In this document: positions 29,062-38,530 of the stretch, one piece after another
How the letters are laid out: each line of letters begins with the position of its first letter
Numbering within the stretch: the first letter of the stretch is position 1
The notes under the pieces: model-generated
What the model saw: only the letters and a program-made list of their open reading frames with translations
What the model was told of the DNA's origin: nothing
Databases searched by the model: none
Program-made: the position numbers and the translations under genes
Assembly: GCF_022549225.1 (NCBI RefSeq)
Contig: NZ_JAKZFD010000001.1
Location: 762,831-826,830 of the forward strand
Direction of reading: 5' to 3'
DNA: 64,000 bases
From: Pelomonas sp. CA6
GTDB taxonomy: Bacteria; Pseudomonadota; Gammaproteobacteria; Burkholderiales; Burkholderiaceae_C

Positions 29062-32000
29062 TCAGTCTTGCTTGGGCGGGCCCAGCAGGCGCAGCACCTC
29101 GCGGATGGCCTGCGCGCGGTCCTTGGGGTCGGAGAGCTGTTTGTCGATGCGCAGCTTCTCGTTGCCCACGAGCTTGATGTTGCGGTTCTTCTGCACCAGG
29201 TCGATCACGCGCATCGCGTCGATCGGCGGGTTGGGACGGAAGGCGATGTTCATCACCGTGGGCGCGGCGTCGATCTTCAGCACGCCATAGGGCTTGGCCA
29301 GCACGCGCAGCCGGTGCGTGTCGAACAGGGTCTGGCCCTGCGCGGGGAGCTTGCCGAAGCGGTCGGTGATCTCCTCCAGCATGGCGTCGATCTGCTCGGG
29401 CTTGTCGGCGGTGGCCAGGCGCTTGTACAGCGACAGGCGCACATGCACATCGCCGCAGTAGGCGTCGGGCAGCAGCGCGGGCGCATGCAGGTTGATCTCG
29501 GTGGTGGCCGACAGCGGCGAGAGCAGGTCGGGCTCGCGCCCGGCCTTCAGCGAGCGCACCGCCTCGGCCAGCATCTCGTTGTAGAGCTGGAAGCCGACCT
29601 CCATCATGTTGCCGCTCTGGTTTTCGCCCAGCACTTCGCCGGCACCGCGGATCTCCAGGTCGTGCATCGCGAGGTAGAAGCCCGAGCCCAGCTCTTCCAT
29701 GGCCTGGATGGCTTCCAGGCGCTGCGCGGCCTGCTTGGTCAGGCCTTCGACGTCGGGCACCATCAGGTAGGCATAGGCCTGATGGTGCGAGCGGCCGACG
29801 CGCCCCCGCAGCTGGTGCAGCTGCGCGAGGCCGAATTTGTCGGCGCGAGAGATCACGATGGTGTTGGCGCTGGGCACGTCGATGCCGGTCTCGATGATGG
29901 TGGAGCACAGCAGCACGTTGTGCTTGCCGGCGACGAACTCGCGCATCACCCGCTCCAGTTCGCGCTCGGGCATCTGGCCGTGGGCGACAACGATGCGCGC
30001 CTCGGGCAGCAGCTCTTCGAGCTTCATGCGCCGGTTCTCGATGGTCTCGACCTCGTTGTGCAGGAAGTAGACCTGGCCGCCGCGCTTGAGCTCGCGCAGC
30101 ACGGCTTCGCGGATGGTGCCGCTGTTCTCGGCGCGCACAAAGGTCTTGATCGCCAGGCGGCGCTGCGGCGCGGTCGCGATCACGCTGAGGTCGCGCAGGC
30201 CCTCCAGCGCCATGCCCAGCGTGCGCGGGATGGGCGTGGCGGTGAGGGTGAGCACGTCCACCTCGGCGCGCATGGCCTTCATCGCCTCCTTGTGGCGCAC
30301 GCCGAAGCGGTGTTCCTCGTCGATCACCAGCAGGCCCAGGCGCTTGAACTTCACCTCCGCCGACAGCAGCTTGTGCGTGCCGATGACGATGTCGATGGAG
30401 CCGTCGGCCAGGCCCTCCATCGCCGCCTTGATCTCCTTCGCGGAGCGGAAGCGGCTCATCTCGGCCACCTTCACCGGCCATTTGCCGAAGCGGTCGGCGA
30501 TGTTCTGGTAATGCTGCTCGGCCAGCAGCGTGGTGGGCGCCAGCAGCGCGACCTGCTTGCCGCCCATCACCGCGACGAAGGCGGCACGCAGCGCCACCTC
30601 GGTCTTGCCGAAGCCCACGTCGCCGCAGACCAGCCGGTCCATGGGCTTGGGGCTGATCATGTCCTGGATCACCGCATGGATGGCGGCGCGCTGGTCCGGC
30701 GTTTCCTCGAAGCCGAAGCTGGCGGCGAAGGCCTCGTAGTCGTGCGGCGAGTAACGGAAGGCATGGCCCTCGCGCGCGGCGCGGCGGGCGTAAAGGTTGA
30801 GCAGCTCGGCGGCGGTGTCGCGCACCTGCTCGGCGGCCTTGCGCCTGGCCTTGTCCCACTGGCCGGAACCCAGCTTGTGCAGCGGCGCCTCTTCGGCCGA
30901 GACGCCGGTGTAGCGGCTGATCAGATGCAGCTGCGCCACCGGCACGTAAAGCGTGGCCTTGTCCGCGTACTCCAGATGCAGGAACTCGCTGGGGCCGTCG
31001 CCCAGGTCGATGTGGATCAGGCCCTGGTAGCGGCCGATGCCGTGGTTGGTGTGGACCACCGGGTCGCCGACCTTGAGCTCCGACAGATCCTTGATCAGCG
31101 CGTTGACATCGCTGACCTGCTCCTGCTTGCGCCGCCGCCGCGTCGTCGGCGTGGTGGCGAACAGCTCCGTCTCGGTGAAGAACTGGACCTGGTGCGCGCC
31201 ATCGGGCTCGACCCAGAAGAAGCCCGCCGCCAGCGGCGCCGCGGCGATCGCGAACTTCTCGTCGCCGATCAGGAATTCGGCCAGGTCCGCCACCGACGGC
31301 GGGTCGATCTTGTTGTCGCGCAGCAGCTCCAGCAGGCTTTCGCGCCGGCCCTCGCTCTCGGCCAGCAGCAGCACGCGGTGCGGCGTGGACTTCAGGTGCC
31401 CGGCCAGGCGGGCCAGCGGCTCCTGCGCGCCGCGCTCCACGCTGACATCGGGCAGCGGCCGCGCATAGTCCACCGGCTCCTGGCCCCGCACGGCCAGCAC
31501 CGCGTGGCGGTGGGTGGCGGCGAAGAACTCCTCGGGGCGCAGGAAGATCTCCTCCGGCGCCAGGATGGGGCGCTCCGGGTCGTGCTGCAGGAAGCGGTGG
31601 CGCTCGCGCGTGTCGCTCCAGAAGCGCTGCAGCGCCTCGTCCACCTCGCCATGCAGCACCAGGCCGGCCTCGGCGGGCAGGTAGTCGAACCAGCTCGCGA
31701 CCTGGTCGAAGAACAGCGGCAGGTAATACTCGATGCCCGCGGTGGCGATGCCGGTGTCGATGTCCTTGTAGAGGCGCGACTTGGTCGGGTCGCCGTCCAT
31801 CTTCTCGCGCCAGCGCGCGCGGAAGGCCTTGCGCGCGGCCTCGTCCATCGGGAATTCGCGGCCCGGCAGCAGCCGCACCTCGGGCACCGGATAGAGGCTG
31901 CGCTGGCTGTCGGGGTCGAAGGTGCGGATGGAGTCCACCTCGTCTCCGAACAGGTCGACCCGGTAGGGCACCAGCGATCCCATCGGGAAGAGGTCGATCA

Positions 32001-32523
32001 ATCCGCCGCGCACCGCGTATTCGCCCGGCGAGACCACCTGGCTCACATGCTGGTAGCCGCCCAGCGTGAGCTGGGCCTTCAGTGAGGCCTCGTCCAGGCG
32101 CTGCTTCTGCTTGAAGTGAAAGGTGGTGGCGGCCAGAAAGCTGGGCGGCGCCAGCCGCGTCAGCGCCGTGCTGGCCGGCAGCAGCACCACGTCCAGATCG
32201 CGCTGCTCCACGCTCTTGCCGCCCGCCTGCAGCAGCCGCCACAGCGTGGCCAGGCGTTCGGAGATCAGGTCCTGGTGCGGGCTGAAGCTGTCGTAGGGCA
32301 GGGTCTCCCAGTCGGGGAACACGGCCACGCGCAGCTCCGGCGCGAAGAACTTCAGCTCGTCCTCCAGCCGCTGCGTGTCGCCCGGTTCCGCGGTGACGAT
32401 CACCGCCAGGCGTCCGGCCTGGACCTGCTGGCGCGCGAAGCGCGACAGCAGCAGCGCGTCGGCCGAACCGACGGGGCGGGGTTGACTGAATTTCTTGCCG
32501 GGTTGGATGAGGGGCAGCTGCAT
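29062..32523 (-). CDS. mfd: Mfd, transcription-repair coupling factor
   Basis: A 1153-residue DNA translocase that removes stalled RNA polymerase and recruits UvrA. The N-terminal UvrB-like region includes AVFPDWETLPYDSFSPHQ. The RNA-polymerase-interacting region contains GDPVVHTNHGIGRYQG. Helicase motifs are CGDVGFGKTEVALRAAF, DEEHRFGVRHKE, LTATPIPRTLGMAL and GRVGRSHHQAYAYL; the C-terminal domain ends the protein. ATG 32523 (MQLPLIQPG) is preferred over 32538. TACAAT at 32577-32572 on this strand may be the -10 box. First gene of the leftward block. Confidence 0.96.
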   Translation of the reverse strand: MQLPLIQPGKKFSQPRPVGSADALLLSRFARQQVQAGRLAVIVTAEPGDTQRLEDELKFFAPELRVAVFPDWETLPYDSFSPHQDLISERLATLWRLLQAGGKSVEQRDLDVVLLPASTALTRLAPPSFLAATTFHFKQKQRLDEASLKAQLTLGGYQHVSQVVSPGEYAVRGGLIDLFPMGSLVPYRVDLFGDEVDSIRTFDPDSQRSLYPVPEVRLLPGREFPMDEAARKAFRARWREKMDGDPTKSRLYKDIDTGIATAGIEYYLPLFFDQVASWFDYLPAEAGLVLHGEVDEALQRFWSDTRERHRFLQHDPERPILAPEEIFLRPEEFFAATHRHAVLAVRGQEPVDYARPLPDVSVERGAQEPLARLAGHLKSTPHRVLLLAESEGRRESLLELLRDNKIDPPSVADLAEFLIGDEKFAIAAAPLAAGFFWVEPDGAHQVQFFTETELFATTPTTRRRRKQEQVSDVNALIKDLSELKVGDPVVHTNHGIGRYQGLIHIDLGDGPSEFLHLEYADKATLYVPVAQLHLISRYTGVSAEEAPLHKLGSGQWDKARRKAAEQVRDTAAELLNLYARRAAREGHAFRYSPHDYEAFAASFGFEETPDQRAAIHAVIQDMISPKPMDRLVCGDVGFGKTEVALRAAFVAVMGGKQVALLAPTTLLAEQHYQNIADRFGKWPVKVAEMSRFRSAKEIKAAMEGLADGSIDIVIGTHKLLSAEVKFKRLGLLVIDEEHRFGVRHKEAMKAMRAEVDVLTLTATPIPRTLGMALEGLRDLSVIATAPQRRLAIKTFVRAENSGTIREAVLRELKRGGQVYFLHNEVETIENRRMKLEELLPEARIVVAHGQMPERELERVMREFVAGKHNVLLCSTIIETGIDVPSANTIVISRADKFGLAQLHQLRGRVGRSHHQAYAYLMVPDVEGLTKQAAQRLEAIQAMEELGSGFYLAMHDLEIRGAGEVLGENQSGNMMEVGFQLYNEMLAEAVRSLKAGREPDLLSPLSATTEINLHAPALLPDAYCGDVHVRLSLYKRLATADKPEQIDAMLEEITDRFGKLPAQGQTLFDTHRLRVLAKPYGVLKIDAAPTVMNIAFRPNPPIDAMRVIDLVQKNRNIKLVGNEKLRIDKQLSDPKDRAQAIREVLRLLGPPKQD

Positions 32524-32636
32524 GGGGGGCGGGCGCACAAATGGGAACAGCCCCGCACAGGGGCTTGGGGCATTGTAGGGATCGCGCGATGGTTTAATCC
32601 CAGCGCGACGGTCGTCAGATCAACCGGGGGGACCCA

Positions 32637-33314
32637 ATGGCGCTGCAGGTGGGGATTTATCTGTTCGACGAGGTCGAGGTGCTGGACTTCGCCGGACCGT
32701 TCGAGGTCTTTTCCACCGCGGCGCGGCTGCAGCGGCGCGAGGGACTGGCCGCCTCGTTCGAGGTCCACACGCTGGCCGCCACGGTGGCGCCGGTGCGCGC
32801 GCGCGGCGGGCTGGCGGTCAGCGCGTCGGCGACGCTGCAGGGCCACCCGGCGCTGGACGTGCTGCTGGTGCCGGGGGGCGTGGTCAGCGCGGAACTGGCG
32901 CGGCCGGGGCTGCGCGACTGGCTGGTGGGCCAGAGCCGCCGGTTGCGCGTGCTGGCCTCGATCTGCACCGGTGCCTTCCTGCTGGAGCAGGCCGGTCTGC
33001 TGGACGGCCGCGAGGCGATCACGCACTGGGAAGACCTGGAGGACCTGCGCCGCGCGTCGCAGGCCTCCGGTTCCGGGTTGCATGTGATCGAGCAGCAGCG
33101 CTGGGTCGAGGCTCGCCCGCTGGCCGGCGAGCAGGGGCCGTGCCGGCTGTTCAGCTCGGCCGGCATCTCGGCCGGCATCGACCTCAGCCTGCACTTGGTG
33201 GCCGAACTGGCCTCGGCCGAGCTGGCGCGCCGTACCGCGCGGCAGATGGACTATGACTGGCGCGGCGTCGACGGCGCGGTGCTCCAGGCGGCGGGCGGCG
33301 CACCGGGGCGCTGA
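32637..33314 (+). CDS. DJ-1/PfpI-family (GATase1-like) protein
   Basis: A 225-residue single-domain protein of the DJ-1/PfpI superfamily. It opens QVGIYLFDEVEVLDFAGPFE, and the nucleophile elbow is in LASICTGAFLLEQAGLLDGR with Cys110. It resembles the sensor half of GlxA/FtrA-type AraC regulators but lacks their helix-turn-helix, and also isonitrile-hydratase-like proteins. The reaction is not assigned. GGGGG lies just upstream of ATG 32637. It is divergent from mfd and converges with the RlmN-like gene. Confidence 0.82.
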   Translation: MALQVGIYLFDEVEVLDFAGPFEVFSTAARLQRREGLAASFEVHTLAATVAPVRARGGLAVSASATLQGHPALDVLLVPGGVVSAELARPGLRDWLVGQSRRLRVLASICTGAFLLEQAGLLDGREAITHWEDLEDLRRASQASGSGLHVIEQQRWVEARPLAGEQGPCRLFSSAGISAGIDLSLHLVAELASAELARRTARQMDYDWRGVDGAVLQAAGGAPGR

Positions 33315-33339
33315 CAGGCAGCCGGGCGCGCGGGCCCCG

Positions 33340-34395
33340 TCAGCCAGCCACCCGGCGCTCGCGCCACTGCACCGGCTGGACACCGTCGGCCAGCGCGCGG
33401 GCGCGCAGCTGGCCGCAGCCGCCGTCCACGTCCTGGCCGGCGGAATCGCGCAGCTTGGTGAGCACGCCGCGCTGGTGCAGCTGCCGCGCGATCTCGCGGG
33501 CGCGCTCCCAGCTGGGACGGCGGAAGGGCAGCTCGGGCACGCTGTTGTAGGGGATCATGTTGAGCACGCCATAGCGGCCCTTGAGCAGCGCGACGATGCC
33601 GTCCAGCTCGTCCTCGCCGTCGTTGACGCCCTCCATCAGGGTCCACTGATACTGGATGGGATAGCCCGTGTCGCGGGCATAGCGTTCGCCGGCCTCGACG
33701 ATCTCGCGCGGGCTCAGCCGCGGCGCGCGCGGCAGCAGCCGTGCGCGCAGCTCGGCCTTGGTGGTGTGCAGCGACAGCGCCAGCGCCGGCCGCACCGGGC
33801 CCGCGCCGGCACCCGTCAGGCGCTCGAACACACGCGGGTCGCCGACGGTGGACAGCACCAGGTTCTTGTGTCCGATGTTGCCGGCCGTGCCCAGCAGCGT
33901 GATCGCCTCCATCACCGCGTCCAGGTTGTGCGAGGGCTCACCCATGCCCATGAAGACGACCTTTTTCACCGCCCGCTCGCGCCGCGCCAGCGCGACCTGG
34001 GCCACGATCTCGGCGCTGGAGAGCTGGCGGATCAGCCCGTCGCGCCCGGTCATGCAGAAGGCGCAGCCCACCGCGCAGCCCACCTGGCTGGAGACGCACA
34101 GCCCGTCGCGCGGCAGCAGCACGCTTTCCACCGTCATGCCGTCGCCAAGGCCGACGAGCAGCCGCGCCGAGCCGTCCTCGCCGGGGTGGCGCTGCAGCAG
34201 CCGCGCCAGGCCGGCCAGCTCGTCCATCAGCGCCGGCAGGGCCTGGCGCAGCGCCTGGGGCAGGAAATGCTCCAGCTTGCGCCGGCCCTGGTCCAGCGGC
34301 AGGGCCTGCACCCAGTGGCGCAGCACGCGGTCGCGATGGGCCTCATTGGCGCCCAGCGCGGCGAGGCGCTGGCTCAGGTCGGGGAGCGAGATCAC
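33340..34395 (-). CDS. RlmN-family radical-SAM RNA methyltransferase
   Basis: A 351-residue radical-SAM methylase of the RlmN/Cfr family, which adds a C2 methyl group to adenine in 23S rRNA and some tRNAs. Cluster ligands are C107, C111 and C114 in CAVGCAFCMTG. The two further catalytic cysteines are C100 (GLCVSSQVGC) and C327 (DVDGGCGQL), at the same spacing as E. coli C118 and C355. The start is GTG 34395, with no good in-frame ATG. The N-terminal helical RNA-binding part is shorter than in E. coli RlmN, so it may be a paralogue of the housekeeping rlmN. Confidence 0.85.
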   Translation of the reverse strand: MISLPDLSQRLAALGANEAHRDRVLRHWVQALPLDQGRRKLEHFLPQALRQALPALMDELAGLARLLQRHPGEDGSARLLVGLGDGMTVESVLLPRDGLCVSSQVGCAVGCAFCMTGRDGLIRQLSSAEIVAQVALARRERAVKKVVFMGMGEPSHNLDAVMEAITLLGTAGNIGHKNLVLSTVGDPRVFERLTGAGAGPVRPALALSLHTTKAELRARLLPRAPRLSPREIVEAGERYARDTGYPIQYQWTLMEGVNDGEDELDGIVALLKGRYGVLNMIPYNSVPELPFRRPSWERAREIARQLHQRGVLTKLRDSAGQDVDGGCGQLRARALADGVQPVQWRERRVAG

Positions 34396-34519
34396 GGGAA
34401 TTCAGCTGCGTAAGTAAATGCGAAGCCGGGGCGAAAGCGGTCGCCTGGGCTAAGCTCGCGGGCTTTGGTTTGAACAGAGAGGCCGGTTGCCATTGGCGGC
34501 CGGACAGGGATTGTCTCCG

Positions 34520-36052
34520 ATGTCTGAAGCTCTTGCCCCTTCCGCCACCCGCGTCGGCCATGCCGGACTGCGCCAGCGCCTGATGTCCGCCGAGGCGGCG
34601 GCCGAGCTGATCCCGCCCGGTGCCCATGTGGGCATGAGCGGCTTCACCGGCGCGGGTTATCCCAAGCAGGTGCCGCAGGCGCTGGCGGCGCGCATCGCGC
34701 GCGAGAACGACGCGGGCCGGCCTTTCCGCATCGGGCTGTGGACCGGTGCCTCCACCGCGCCCGAGCTGGACGGCGCGCTGGCGCGCGTCAACGGCGTGGA
34801 GATGCGGCTGCCCTACCAGTCGGACCCGACCAGCCGCAAGCGCATCAACGCTGGCGAGATGGAGTACACCGACATCCACCTGAGCCATGTCGCGCAATAC
34901 GTGTGGTTCGGCTTCTTCGGGCCGCTGGATGTGGCGGTGGTTGAAGTCGCGGGCGTGCTGCCCGACGGGCGGCTGATCCCCTCCAGCTCGGTGGGCAACA
35001 ACAAGACCTGGCTGGACCAGGCCAAGACCGTGATCCTGGAAGTCAACCGGCGCCAGCCGCTGGCGCTGGAGGGCATGCACGACATCTACTACGGCACCGA
35101 GAGGCCGCCGCATCGCCGGCCCATCCCCATGGTGCGGCCCGACGAGCGCATCGGCGAGCCCTATCTGCGCGTGGACCTGGACAAGGTGATCGCGGTCGTC
35201 GAGACCGACCTGCCGGACCGCATGAGCCAGTTCGCCGAGCCGGACGCGGTCTCGCAGGCCATCGCCGGCCACCTGATCGACTTCCTGCAGCACGAGGTCA
35301 AGATGGGCCGGCTGGGACCGGCGCTGCTGCCGCTGCAGTCCGGCGTGGGCAACATCGCCAACGCCGTGCTGGCGGGCCTGAACCAGGGACCGTTCGAGAA
35401 CCTGAACGCCTACACCGAGGTGTTGCAGGACGGCATGCTGGCCATGCTCAAGAGCGGCAAGCTGGCGTCCGCGTCGGCCACCGCGCTGTCGCTGAGCCCG
35501 GAGGCGAACGCCGAGTTCGAGCGCGAGATCGAGTTCTACCGTCAGCGCATCGTGCTGCGCCCGCAGGAGATCAGCAACCATCCGGAGCTGATCCGCCGCA
35601 TGGGCCTGATCGCGATGAACGCGATGATCGAGGCCGACATCTACGGCAACGTCAACTCCACCCACGTGATGGGCTCCAGCATCATGAACGGCATCGGCGG
35701 CTCGGGCGACTTCGCGCGCAACGCCTACCTGTCCATCTTCATGACGCCGTCGGTGGCCAAGGACGGCCACATTTCCTGCATCGTGCCCATGGTTTCGCAT
35801 GTCGACCACACCGAGCACGACGTGCAGATCATCGTCACCGAGCACGGCCTGGCCGACCTGCGCGGCCTGAGCCCCAAGGAGCGCGCCGCGCTGGTGATCG
35901 GCCGCTGCGCCCATCCGGACTACCGGCCGCTGCTGCAGGACTACTTCGAGCGCGCGCGCCGCGGCGGTGCGGGCCAGCACACGCCGCACCTGCTGGACGA
36001 GGCGCTGAGCTGGCACGGCCGCTACCTGAAGCGCGGGGACATGCGGCCGTGA
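34520..36052 (+). CDS. Acetyl-CoA hydrolase/transferase family protein (succinate CoA-transferase-like)
   Basis: A 510-residue class I CoA-transferase. Family segments are HVGMSGFTGAGYPKQVPQAL, LQSGVGNIANAVLAGL, NLNAYTEVLQDGML with the catalytic Glu, and VNSTHVMGSSIMNGIGGSGD. Such enzymes move CoA between acetate and succinate or hydrolyse acetyl-CoA; specificity is not decided. ATG 34520 (MSEALAP) is chosen with CAGGGA upstream. The bestrophin gene starts at GTG 36049, overlapping the stop by 4 bases, indicating translational coupling. Confidence 0.88.
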   Translation: MSEALAPSATRVGHAGLRQRLMSAEAAAELIPPGAHVGMSGFTGAGYPKQVPQALAARIARENDAGRPFRIGLWTGASTAPELDGALARVNGVEMRLPYQSDPTSRKRINAGEMEYTDIHLSHVAQYVWFGFFGPLDVAVVEVAGVLPDGRLIPSSSVGNNKTWLDQAKTVILEVNRRQPLALEGMHDIYYGTERPPHRRPIPMVRPDERIGEPYLRVDLDKVIAVVETDLPDRMSQFAEPDAVSQAIAGHLIDFLQHEVKMGRLGPALLPLQSGVGNIANAVLAGLNQGPFENLNAYTEVLQDGMLAMLKSGKLASASATALSLSPEANAEFEREIEFYRQRIVLRPQEISNHPELIRRMGLIAMNAMIEADIYGNVNSTHVMGSSIMNGIGGSGDFARNAYLSIFMTPSVAKDGHISCIVPMVSHVDHTEHDVQIIVTEHGLADLRGLSPKERAALVIGRCAHPDYRPLLQDYFERARRGGAGQHTPHLLDEALSWHGRYLKRGDMRP

Positions 36053-36981
36053 TCGTCCGCGAAAGGCCCTCGGGCCTGCGCCTGTTCTTCGTGCTGCGCG
36101 GGTCCATCCTGAAGCAGATCCGCTGGGTGCTGCTGGCCAACATCGCCGTGGCGCTGGCCGTGACCTGGAGCCACGGCACGCTGTTCGAATACAAGCTGCA
36201 GGTCACGACCATCCCCTTCACGCTGATGGGGCTGCCGCTGGCCATCTTCCTGGGCTTTCGCAACAACGCCTGCTACGACCGCTACTGGGAGGCGCGCAAG
36301 CTCTGGGGCGACATCCTGCTGCGCAGCCGCAACCTGGCGCGCCAGCTGCTGAGCCTGGTCGACGCGCCGCGGGGCGACGCTGAACCGGACCCGCGCCCGC
36401 GCATGATCCGGCGCACCATCGCCTTCGCGCATGCGCTGAAACACCACCTGCGCGACACCGAGGACCGCGACGCGGACGTGCGCCACTGGCTGGACGATGG
36501 CGAGTGGCAGGCGCTGGCGCGGGCCCGCAACAAGCCCCATGCGCTGCTGATGAGCATGGGCCAGGACCTGCTGGCCTGCCGGCGCGCCGGCCGCGTGGAC
36601 AGCATGCTGAGCGCCAGCGTCGACGCGACCCTGTCCGGGCTGAGCGCTGCCGCTGCGGGCTGCGAGCGCATCAAGAGCACACCGCTGCCCTTTCCGTACA
36701 CGCTGCTGCTGCACCGCACCGCCTACCTGTACTGCTTCCTGCTGCCCTTCGGGCTGGTGGACGCGATGGGGCTGATGACGCCGGTCGTGGTGGCCATCGT
36801 GGCCTACACCTTCTTCGGCCTGGACGCGCTCGGCGACGAGATCGAGGAGCCCTTCGGACTCTACGCCAACGACCTGCCGCTGGACGCGATCGTGCGCACG
36901 CTGGAGGTGGACCTGCGCGAGGCGCTGGGCGACGAGGACCTGCCGCCGCCACTGCAGCCGGTGGACTATTGTTTGATGTAG
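36049..36981 (+). CDS. Bestrophin-family anion channel protein
   Basis: A 310-residue inner-membrane protein of the bestrophin/UPF0187 (YneE) family. Family segments are GLPLAIFLGFRNNACYDRYW, ARKLWGDILLRSRNLARQLL and TYTFFGLDALGDEIEEPFG; the last contains the acidic calcium-clasp-like region of bestrophins. Bacterial members form pentameric ion channels. GTG 36049 overlaps the preceding CoA-transferase stop. Function in this operon is unknown. Confidence 0.88.
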   Translation: MIVRERPSGLRLFFVLRGSILKQIRWVLLANIAVALAVTWSHGTLFEYKLQVTTIPFTLMGLPLAIFLGFRNNACYDRYWEARKLWGDILLRSRNLARQLLSLVDAPRGDAEPDPRPRMIRRTIAFAHALKHHLRDTEDRDADVRHWLDDGEWQALARARNKPHALLMSMGQDLLACRRAGRVDSMLSASVDATLSGLSAAAAGCERIKSTPLPFPYTLLLHRTAYLYCFLLPFGLVDAMGLMTPVVVAIVAYTFFGLDALGDEIEEPFGLYANDLPLDAIVRTLEVDLREALGDEDLPPPLQPVDYCLM

Positions 36982-37011
36982 CCGCGGCCGGCACCGGCCG
37001 GGGCCGCCCCC

Positions 37012-37024
37012 TAGAATGCCGGCC
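37012..37024 (+). promoter_or_regulatory. Candidate -10 box giving a leaderless ispD transcript
   Basis: TAGAAT at 37012-37017 is followed 7 bases later by ATG 37025. A start point 6-7 bases after the hexamer would put the first nucleotide at or next to the start codon, and no ribosome site is seen. There is no good -35 match. A similar layout is found at 21605 and 23339. Confidence 0.4.
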
Positions 37025-37750
37025 ATGACGACCTTTCCCGTGGGCCTGACGCCGCGCTGCTTCGCGCTGGTGCCGGCCGCCGGGGTGGGCGCGCGCTCCG
37101 GCGCCGACCGCCCCAAGCAATATGTGCCGCTGGCCGGCCAGGCCATGATCGCGCACACGCTGGCCGCGCTGGCGGCGGTGCCCGAGATCGAGGCCACGCT
37201 GGTGGTGCTGTCCCCCGAGGACGGTGAATTCGAAACCGCGGTGCCAGGTTTTGCCGGCGCGCGCGCCTGGGTGGCGCGCTGCGGCGGCGCCAGTCGCGCC
37301 GAGACCGTGGCGAACGGCCTGCAGGCGCTGCGCGAGCGCGGCGTTCAGGCGCATGACTGGGTGCTGGTGCACGACGCCGCGCGCTGCCTGTTGCGGCCCG
37401 AGTGGGTGCGGCGGCTGATCGCCGAATGCGCCGACGACGAGGTCGGCGGCCTGCTCGCGCTGCCGGTCGCCGACACGCTGAAGGAGGCCGCGCAGGGCCG
37501 TGTCGGCGCCACCGTGGACCGGCGCGGCAAGTGGGCCGCGCAGACGCCGCAGATGTTCCGCTGGGGGCTGCTCGCGCCGGCGCTGGCGCCGGTGCTGCAG
37601 GGGCAGGGCGAGCACATCACGGATGAGGCCAGCGCCGTCGAGGCGCTGGGCCACGCGCCCCGTCTGGTGGAGGCGTCCATGGAGAATTTCAAAGTGACCT
37701 ATCCGGCCGACTTCGCGCTGGCCGAACGACTGCTGAGGAGCCGCGCATGA
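37025..37750 (+). CDS. ispD: IspD, 2-C-methyl-D-erythritol 4-phosphate cytidylyltransferase
   Basis: A 241-residue nucleotidyltransferase of the MEP isoprenoid pathway that couples CTP to methylerythritol phosphate. The CTP-binding loop is LVPAAGVGARSGADRPKQY. VLVHDAARCLL and TQTPQMFR-like AAQTPQMFRWG are also present, and the C-terminus has ITDEASAVEALG. ATG 37025 is preferred, with ATG 37016 as alternative. Its stop overlaps the map start by 4 bases. Confidence 0.94.
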   Translation: MTTFPVGLTPRCFALVPAAGVGARSGADRPKQYVPLAGQAMIAHTLAALAAVPEIEATLVVLSPEDGEFETAVPGFAGARAWVARCGGASRAETVANGLQALRERGVQAHDWVLVHDAARCLLRPEWVRRLIAECADDEVGGLLALPVADTLKEAAQGRVGATVDRRGKWAAQTPQMFRWGLLAPALAPVLQGQGEHITDEASAVEALGHAPRLVEASMENFKVTYPADFALAERLLRSRA

Positions 37751-38493
37751 CCATCGAGACCGACGCCGACATCCAGGGCCTGACGGCGGCCGGGCATGCC
37801 GTCTCCAGCGTGCTCAAGCGCATGCTGGACGCGGTGCGCCCGGGCCTGAGCACGCGCGAGCTGGACGAGATGGGCGCGCACTGGCTCGCCGAGTTCGGCG
37901 CGCGCTCGGCGCCGGCCACGCGCTACAACTTCCCCGGCGCCACCTGCATCAGCATCAACGAGCAGGCCGCGCATGGCATCCCGGGCGCGCGCCTGATCGC
38001 CAAGGGCGACGTGGTCAACATCGACGTGTCGGCCGAGCTGGATGGCTATTACGCCGACACCGGCGGCACCTGCGTGGTGCCCCCGACCACGCCGCAAAAG
38101 ACGCAGCTGGTGTTCGCCGCCCGGCGCGCGCTGGACGAGGCGTTGAAAGAGGTGCGCGACGGCGCGCGGCTGAACCGCATCGGCCACGCGATCGAGCGCG
38201 TGGCGCGCGCCCACCGGCTGCGCATCATCGAGAACCTGTGCAGCCATGGCGTGGGCCGATCGCTGCACGAGGAACCCGAATCCATCCCCGGCTACTACGA
38301 CCCCAGCGACACCCGCGTGCTGCGCGAGGGCATGGTGATCACCATCGAGCCCTTTCTGTCGACCAAGAGCCGCTGGGCTGAGGAGGAGGCGGATGGCTGG
38401 ACGCTGTCCTGCGCCAAGGGCAATCTGTCGGCGCAGTTCGAGCACACGCTGATCGTCACCCGCGGCGCGCCGCTGGTGCTGACCCGCCACTGA
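37747..38493 (+). CDS. map: Methionine aminopeptidase, type I
   Basis: A 248-residue pita-bread metallopeptidase removing N-terminal methionine. Metal and catalytic residues are visible: His76 in [10 protein letters not shown], Asp93 in [11 protein letters not shown], Asp104 in YYADTGGTC, the His in [14 protein letters not shown], Glu in [10 protein letters not shown] and the last Glu in [10 protein letters not shown]. Its ATG overlaps the ispD stop (ATGA), and ispF follows after 37 bp, so it is embedded in the isoprenoid operon. It may be a second map besides one next to rpsB elsewhere; that is inference. Confidence 0.93.
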   Translation: MTIETDADIQGLTAAGHAVSSVLKRMLDAVRPGLSTRELDEMGAHWLAEFGARSAPATRYNFPGATCISINEQAAHGIPGARLIAKGDVVNIDVSAELDGYYADTGGTCVVPPTTPQKTQLVFAARRALDEALKEVRDGARLNRIGHAIERVARAHRLRIIENLCSHGVGRSLHEEPESIPGYYDPSDTRVLREGMVITIEPFLSTKSRWAEEEADGWTLSCAKGNLSAQFEHTLIVTRGAPLVLTRH

Positions 38494-38530
38494 ACGCCGC
38501 CCCTCCCGCGCACCCGATCCGAGGAAACCG

